DNA of 10,421 bases, from assembly GCA_045592225.1 (NCBI GenBank), contig JAZNUH010000013.1, forward strand, positions 1-10,421, given 5' to 3'. Both the position numbers and the translations under genes were made by a program. A model generated the notes under the pieces. The model was given only the letters and a program-made list of their open reading frames with translations. It had not been told where the DNA came from and searched no databases. Source of the stretch: JAZNUH01 sp045592225 (GTDB lineage Bacteria > Bacillota > Clostridia > UMGS1883 > UMGS1540). Positions 6,357 to 10,421 of the stretch are shown one piece after another. The number at the start of each line of letters is the position of its first letter. Within the stretch, counting starts at the first letter, position 1.

Positions 6357-7104
6357 CTGTATCCTCCTTCCTGTATTCAATATCAAAAAGCGAAAGACCC
6401 TGTGGCGGTGCGGTTGCACCTGCTCTCGTCCTGTCACAGGAGCTTATTATGCCCGGTATATCCGACGGGTCAATTTTACCGCCGCCCACAGCCACAAGCG
6501 TGCCTGTAATTATTCTTACCATATTGTATAAAAAGCCGTCTGCCGAGGCATATATGTTAATCTGCCCGTCACCGCAATCCTCTATGTCAAGTCTTTTTAT
6601 TGTACGCACAGTTGTTTTTACATTTGAGCCTGTTGCCATAAAACCCGAAAAATCGTGCCTGCCCAAAAAATGTGCCGCCGCCTTTCGCATTTTGTCAACA
6701 TCCAGCTCATAGGGATAAAACCATGCGTAGTGTCTTAAAAACACATCGTCAATTTTCCTGTTTAAAATTTTGTAGCGGTAGGTTTTCCCTGTAAGTGAAA
6801 ACACAGGATGAAAATCATCGCTTACTGCATAAGCCTCTGTCACACGAATATCATCGGGCAGCGCGCTGTTTAAAGCAAAGGGCAGCTTGTCAAGGGGAAT
6901 TTTTGTATTGCTTTTAAAGGTTGCACCGTATTTTTGCGCGTGTACCCCCGCATCTGTTCTGCCGCAGCCTGTAACCGTGCTTTTTTCTCCCGTTACCTTT
7001 TCAACTGCTTTTTCCAAAGTTTCCTGAACGGTTATGCCGTTTTTCTGTCTTTGAAAACCGTGGTATTCCGTTCCGTCATACATAAGTATTATAAGTATAT
7101 TCAT
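6340..7104 (-). CDS. truA: tRNA pseudouridine(38-40) synthase TruA
   Basis: Isomerises uridines 38-40 in the anticodon stem-loop of tRNAs to pseudouridine. The protein is 254 residues, a normal length. It starts MNILIILMYDGTEYHGFQRQ, has the catalytic motif GCGRTDAGVHA with nucleophile Asp51, the KTYRYKI block, the C-terminal GFLYNMVRIITGTLVAVG helix, and ends with the APPQGLSLFDIEY block. The ATG at 7104 was chosen because the family's first strand begins here and because it overlaps the ecfT stop as ATGA (7101-7104), a standard coupling arrangement; the frame is open 20 codons further but those residues are not TruA-like. A weak GGGTGG precedes it, so it probably depends on ribosomes finishing ecfT. 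Position after ecfT is the usual Firmicutes order. Confidence 0.97.
   Translation of the reverse strand: MNILIILMYDGTEYHGFQRQKNGITVQETLEKAVEKVTGEKSTVTGCGRTDAGVHAQKYGATFKSNTKIPLDKLPFALNSALPDDIRVTEAYAVSDDFHPVFSLTGKTYRYKILNRKIDDVFLRHYAWFYPYELDVDKMRKAAAHFLGRHDFSGFMATGSNVKTTVRTIKRLDIEDCGDGQINIYASADGFLYNMVRIITGTLVAVGGGKIDPSDIPGIISSCDRTRAGATAPPQGLSLFDIEYRKEDTGGQNY
6363..6369 (-). promoter_or_regulatory. Shine-Dalgarno that sets the GTG start of the DUF5711-like gene
   Basis: The complement reads AAGGAGG, followed by ATACAG and GTG (6356-6354). It lies inside the last codons of truA. It decides the start against the longer open frame, whose upstream ATG at 6437 would add 27 polar residues before the membrane anchor. 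Confidence 0.8.
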
Positions 7105-7904
7105 ACAAACCACCCACAAAATACAACCGAAGCCGTAAGTAATACGGCAGGAACTATACTCCACCAGTCTACCGCGGTAATTTTCATCTGACGAAGTCTT
7201 GTTCTGCCCTCACCGCCTCGGTAGCATCTGCACTCCATAGCCACCGCAAGATCGTCTGCGCGGCGGAATGCACTTACAAACAGGGGCACCAGCACAGGTA
7301 TAAGCGCCTTTGCCCTTTTTATTATATTGCCTGTTTCAAAATCCGAGCCTCTTGATGACTGTGCCTTGAGTATTTTGTCGGTTTCCTCTAAAATTGTGGG
7401 TATAAATCTCATTGCTATGGTCATCATCATTGCAATCTCGTGTGCAGGCACCTTTATCTTTTTTAAGGGTGACAACAGCTTTTCAATACCGTCTGTCAGC
7501 ATAATAGGTGATGTTGTAAGAGTCAGCACCGATGTGCCCATTACCAGCAGTACAAGTCGGAGAATCATTTTTATTGCCACCATAACTCCCTCTGCCGTTG
7601 CGGTGAAAATCCACCAGGAGAATAAAACCTTTTCGCCGCCTGACATAAATACGTTTATAAGCGATGTAAATATAAGCAGCAGTAAAATGGGTTTTAGCCC
7701 TTTGAGTATGTGTTTTATGTGTATTCCCGTCATAAATATAACAATTGCCGTAAAGGCACAGTAAATAAGCATACCCCATATATCGGGCACGCAGAAAAGC
7801 AGGATAATATAGAAAAGCACCCATATTATCTTTACTCTTGCATCCATTTTATGAATCGGTGAATTTCCGGGGAAATATTGTCCCAGCGTTATGTCACTCA
7901 GCAT
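7101..7904 (-). CDS. ecfT: ECF transporter transmembrane component EcfT
   Basis: Integral membrane scaffold of an energy-coupling-factor importer: it couples ATP hydrolysis by EcfA1/EcfA2 to toppling of the vitamin-binding S component. At 267 residues it is normal length. The N-terminus (LGQYFPGNSPIHKMDARVKI) is typical, followed by hydrophobic segments around residues 26-60, 70-86, 105-132, 158-172 and 245-265. The two coupling-helix motifs are SSRGSDFE (183-190) and ECRCYRGGEGRTRL (224-237). The second reads Cys-Arg-Cys where many members have Ala-Arg-Gly, but the arginine that contacts the ATPases is kept. ATG with GAGGAAA upstream; it overlaps the end of ecfA2 by 11 bp and the start of truA by 4 bp. 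Confidence 0.95.
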   Translation of the reverse strand: MLSDITLGQYFPGNSPIHKMDARVKIIWVLFYIILLFCVPDIWGMLIYCAFTAIVIFMTGIHIKHILKGLKPILLLLIFTSLINVFMSGGEKVLFSWWIFTATAEGVMVAIKMILRLVLLVMGTSVLTLTTSPIMLTDGIEKLLSPLKKIKVPAHEIAMMMTIAMRFIPTILEETDKILKAQSSRGSDFETGNIIKRAKALIPVLVPLFVSAFRRADDLAVAMECRCYRGGEGRTRLRQMKITAVDWWSIVPAVLLTASVVFCGWFV

Positions 7905-8754
7905 CTTGTTTCCTCTTTATAAGTTTTAAAAGCTCTTGCTTTGCTTCTTCTACCGTGTAAATATCGGGGCGGATGTCCACACCGTTTCTGCGCAGCCTTA
8001 AAATAACTCTGCTTATCTGCGGAATGTTAAGCCCCATGTCCTTAAGCTCGATATTTCGCGAAAATACTTCGCGGGGCGTACCGTCCATTGCCAGTCTGCC
8101 CTTGTTCATAACTATTATTCTGTCAGCAACCTTTGCCATGTCCTCCATACTGTGAGATACTAAAATTACAGTATTCTTCCGCTCCTCGTGAAGCTTTTTT
8201 AAGGTCAAAAGCAAATCATCTCTGCCGGCAGGATCAAGTCCCGCCGTCGGCTCGTCTAAAACAAGTACATCCGGCTCCATTGCCAAAACTCCTGCTATTG
8301 CCACCCTTCTTTTCTGTCCGCCCGACAGGTCAAAGGGGGATTTTTCATAAAGCTCGGGGGCAACGCCCACCAGACGAAAGGCATCTGTAACCCTGCGCTT
8401 TATTTCCTCCTCGTCACAACCCAGATTTTTGGGTCCGAAAGCGGCATCCTTAAAACAGGTTTCTTCAAAAAGCTGATACTCGGGGTACTGGAACACAAGT
8501 CCCACCTTGCCCTTAAGCTTTGTATTTTTTACTGTTTTGTCGCTTATATCAAGTCCGTTTATCAGCACACTTCCCGATGTAGGCTTTAAAAGTCCCGAAA
8601 TAATCTGCACAAGTGTGGTCTTGCCTGAACCTGTATGTCCTATAAGTCCGCAAAACTCACCCTCATTTATTTTAAGGTTTATGTCGTGGAGTGCCTCTTT
8701 TTCGTTAAGTCCGCCCTGTGAATAGGTGTATTTAAGATTTAAAACCTCAATCAA
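7894..8754 (-). CDS. ecfA2: ECF transporter ATPase EcfA2
   Basis: Second ATP-binding subunit of the ECF importer, forming a heterodimer with EcfA1 on the cytoplasmic face of EcfT. At 286 residues it is full length. Motifs: Walker A GHTGSGKTT (39-47), Q-loop VFQYPEYQLF with Gln89, signature LSGGQKRR (143-150), Walker B VLVLDEPTAGLDP (163-175), H-loop His201, and the ECF-type C-terminal tail. The FQYPEYQLFEET segment is typical of EcfA2 rather than EcfA1. The start is a TTG at 8754 (M-I-E-V), which overlaps the ecfA1 stop by 8 bp; GGGTGGAG lies just upstream inside ecfA1. No nearer ATG would keep the first beta strand. Confidence 0.95.
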   Translation of the reverse strand: MIEVLNLKYTYSQGGLNEKEALHDINLKINEGEFCGLIGHTGSGKTTLVQIISGLLKPTSGSVLINGLDISDKTVKNTKLKGKVGLVFQYPEYQLFEETCFKDAAFGPKNLGCDEEEIKRRVTDAFRLVGVAPELYEKSPFDLSGGQKRRVAIAGVLAMEPDVLVLDEPTAGLDPAGRDDLLLTLKKLHEERKNTVILVSHSMEDMAKVADRIIVMNKGRLAMDGTPREVFSRNIELKDMGLNIPQISRVILRLRRNGVDIRPDIYTVEEAKQELLKLIKRKQDAE

Positions 8755-9592
8755 TGCGCTCCACCCCCAATACTCTTAAAAGTTCGTCGGTGCATTCTTC
8801 AACGCGTATAATCTTTTCGTCAACCTCGGGGCATTCCCTGTGAAGCTCATACATAAGCTCGGATACCTGCGGTACGTCAAGTCCCACCGCCTTGAGTGCT
8901 TCGTTTTGCACAAACACCTCGGCAGGGGGTGCATCCATTAAAATTTTGCCGTCATCCATCACAATAACCCTGTCCGCCTTTGCCGCCTCATCCATATAAT
9001 GAGTTATAAGTATTATGGTTATTCCAAGATTGCGGTTTAAATCGCGTATTGTATCCATAACCTCGCGCCTGCCCGAAGGGTCAAGCATAGCGGTAGGCTC
9101 GTCAAGTACAATATACGAAGGCTGCATAGCAATAACTCCGGCAATGGCAACCCTCTGCTTTTGTCCGCCTGACAAAAGGTGGGGGGCTTTTTTGCGGTGC
9201 TCGTACATATTAACCGCACGCAGGGCATTATCCACCCTCTCGCGCAGCTGTCCGTGGGGTACTCCCAGATTTTCGGGGCCAAAGGCTACATCCTCCTCAA
9301 CAACCGTTGCAACTATCTGGTTGTCAGGGTTTTGAAAAACCATTCCCACATTGCGCCGTATTTCGTATATATTCTTCTCGTCGGCTGTGTCCATTCCGTT
9401 TACCAGTATTTTGCCCTCTGTGGGCATAAGAACACCGTTAAACAGCTTGGCAAGTGTTGATTTGCCCGAGCCGTTATGACCCAGCACAGCAACAAACTCG
9501 CCCTCTCCAACCTCAAAAGAAAGCTTATCCAAAACAAGTGTTTCCCCTTCTCCGTTTTCGTAAACGTATGAAAGGTCCTTTACTTCTATCAT
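8747..9592 (-). CDS. ecfA1: ECF transporter ATPase EcfA1
   Basis: First ATP-binding subunit of the ECF importer. At 281 residues it is full length. Motifs: Walker A GHNGSGKST (38-46), Q-loop VFQNPDNQIV with Gln87, signature LSGGQKQR (140-147), Walker B IVLDEPTAMLDP (161-172) and H-loop His198. The FQNPDNQIV segment and the ALKAVGLDVPQVSEL tail fit EcfA1. ATG with a GAGGAATAGG stretch upstream, beginning 1 bp after the stop of the methyltransferase gene. With no S component in the window, the module probably serves several S proteins encoded elsewhere (the group II arrangement). Confidence 0.95.
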   Translation of the reverse strand: MIEVKDLSYVYENGEGETLVLDKLSFEVGEGEFVAVLGHNGSGKSTLAKLFNGVLMPTEGKILVNGMDTADEKNIYEIRRNVGMVFQNPDNQIVATVVEEDVAFGPENLGVPHGQLRERVDNALRAVNMYEHRKKAPHLLSGGQKQRVAIAGVIAMQPSYIVLDEPTAMLDPSGRREVMDTIRDLNRNLGITIILITHYMDEAAKADRVIVMDDGKILMDAPPAEVFVQNEALKAVGLDVPQVSELMYELHRECPEVDEKIIRVEECTDELLRVLGVERID

Positions 9593-9593
9593 C

Positions 9594-10421
9594 CTATTCC
9601 TCGCTCCATCTTCCTGTTGAACCGCAGGGCAGGTATATTCCGCCCTTTGCCGGAAGTCCTACCTCGTCTGCACGGGTGTGTCCGCCAAATTTCTTTTGTG
9701 CGGTCAGTTTTAAAATGTTGCCCGTTACCGAGGGTGAAAGTCCGGTTGTATATGAATTTATTATGAAAAATAAGGGTTTATCCTTTAATATCTGTGTGCA
9801 AAGCTCTGCAAGACCAAAAATTTTGTCCTCCATTTTCCAAAGCTCGCCGCCGGGACCTCTGCCGTAGGAGGGCGGGTCCATTATAATGCCGTCGTACTTG
9901 TTGCCGCGGCGGATTTCCCTCTGTACAAATTTTTCGCAGTCATCTGCCAGAAACCTTACATATTTATCTCCAAGACCCGAAAGCTCAAGATTCTCTCTCG
10001 CCCAGGTAAGCATACCCTTTGACGCATCAACGTGCACAACGTCTGCGCCGGCGCTTGCCGCCGCCAATGTTGCGCCGCCTGTATAGGCAAAAAGGTTAAG
10101 CACCTTGCAACCGGGACGTTTTTTTACAGATTCCTTTATAAAGTCCCAGTTTGCCGCCTGCTCGGGGAACAGTCCCGTGTGCTTAAAGCCTGTGGGACGT
10201 ACATAAAACTTTAAGTCCTTGTATTCTATAATCCACTTTTCGGGCAGCTTTGTAAAGAACTCCCACTGTCCGCCGCCCTTACTGCTTCTGTGGTAATGTC
10301 CGTCTACCTTTATTTTGTCAAGGGCACCCGGATTCCCCCATATTATCTGCGGGTCGGGACGCCTTAAAACATATTTGCCCCAGCGTTCTATTTTTTCACC
10401 GTTTCCGGTTTCAAGTATTTC
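9594..10421 (-). CDS. Class I SAM-dependent RNA methyltransferase, RlmI/COG1092-like, 5' end beyond window
   Basis: 275 residues are visible, running off the right edge and probably lacking only the first few. The frame continues without interruption from 10421 (EILETGNGEKIERWGKYVLRRPDPQIIWG) into the Rossmann core, so a GTG at 10103 is internal. Motif I is VLNLFAYTGGATLAAASAGA (from 10103), then the acidic HVDAS. Motif IV is DPPSYGRGPGGELWKMED, the pattern of the Methyltrans_SAM group that includes the rRNA m5C enzyme RlmI. RlmI's N-terminal PUA domain is not seen in the visible part. The target base cannot be assigned from the sequence. The stop is 1 bp before the ecfA1 start, so it is the first visible gene of the leftward operon. 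Confidence 0.88.
   Translation of the reverse strand, partial: EILETGNGEKIERWGKYVLRRPDPQIIWGNPGALDKIKVDGHYHRSSKGGGQWEFFTKLPEKWIIEYKDLKFYVRPTGFKHTGLFPEQAANWDFIKESVKKRPGCKVLNLFAYTGGATLAAASAGADVVHVDASKGMLTWARENLELSGLGDKYVRFLADDCEKFVQREIRRGNKYDGIIMDPPSYGRGPGGELWKMEDKIFGLAELCTQILKDKPLFFIINSYTTGLSPSVTGNILKLTAQKKFGGHTRADEVGLPAKGGIYLPCGSTGRWSEE

Noticed and set aside
5965..6531. 188-codon open frame on the plus strand opposite the DUF5711-like and truA genes
   Set aside because: It is antisense to two well-supported genes, has no family resemblance, and no ribosome site was evident.
7105..7164. Longer TruA start 20 codons upstream
   Set aside because: The extra residues lie inside ecfT and do not match TruA; the ATGA overlap at 7101-7104 gives the standard N-terminus.

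Overview
The window looks like chromosome of an anaerobic, spore-forming member of the Clostridia (Firmicutes), probably an uncultured gut-type lineage. The evidence is an alpha/beta-type small acid-soluble spore protein (SASP), a stand-alone RecD2 helicase, Hsp33, and the ecfA1-ecfA2-ecfT-truA gene order that is common in Firmicutes. The species cannot be named from the sequence alone. There is no rRNA, tRNA, CRISPR array, transposase or phage gene.

Layout. Positions 2-1663 (+) hold the C-terminal part of recD2, cut by the left edge, followed 29 bp later by the SASP gene (1693-1920, +). A convergent intergenic region (1921-2628) is filled almost completely by 3.2 head-to-tail copies of a ~219-bp repeat. 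Each copy carries an intrinsic-terminator-like hairpin and several further inverted repeats. From 3672 to the right edge every gene is on the minus strand. In transcription order these are: a class I SAM methyltransferase (5' end beyond the window), ecfA1, ecfA2, ecfT, truA, a DUF5711-like membrane-anchored protein, a CvpA-family membrane protein, hslO (Hsp33), and a P-loop protein of the PRK06851 type. Gaps are at most 23 bp, and four junctions are abutting or overlapping, from the methyltransferase to DUF5711. The only longer gap (60 bp) is before the last gene and holds a perfect 18-bp hairpin that contains that gene's Shine-Dalgarno sequence.

How the genes work together. EcfA1, EcfA2 and EcfT form the shared energising module of an ECF vitamin/micronutrient importer; the substrate-binding S components must be encoded elsewhere. 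TruA and the methyltransferase modify RNA. Hsp33 is a redox-activated holdase. CvpA and DUF5711 are poorly understood membrane proteins. RecD2 and the SASP relate to DNA repair and spore DNA protection.

Most of the window is ordinary housekeeping. The parts worth a second look are the structured tandem array (1921-2626), the Shine-Dalgarno-sequestering hairpin (3681-3725), and the internally duplicated P-loop protein whose second nucleotide-binding loop has decayed.
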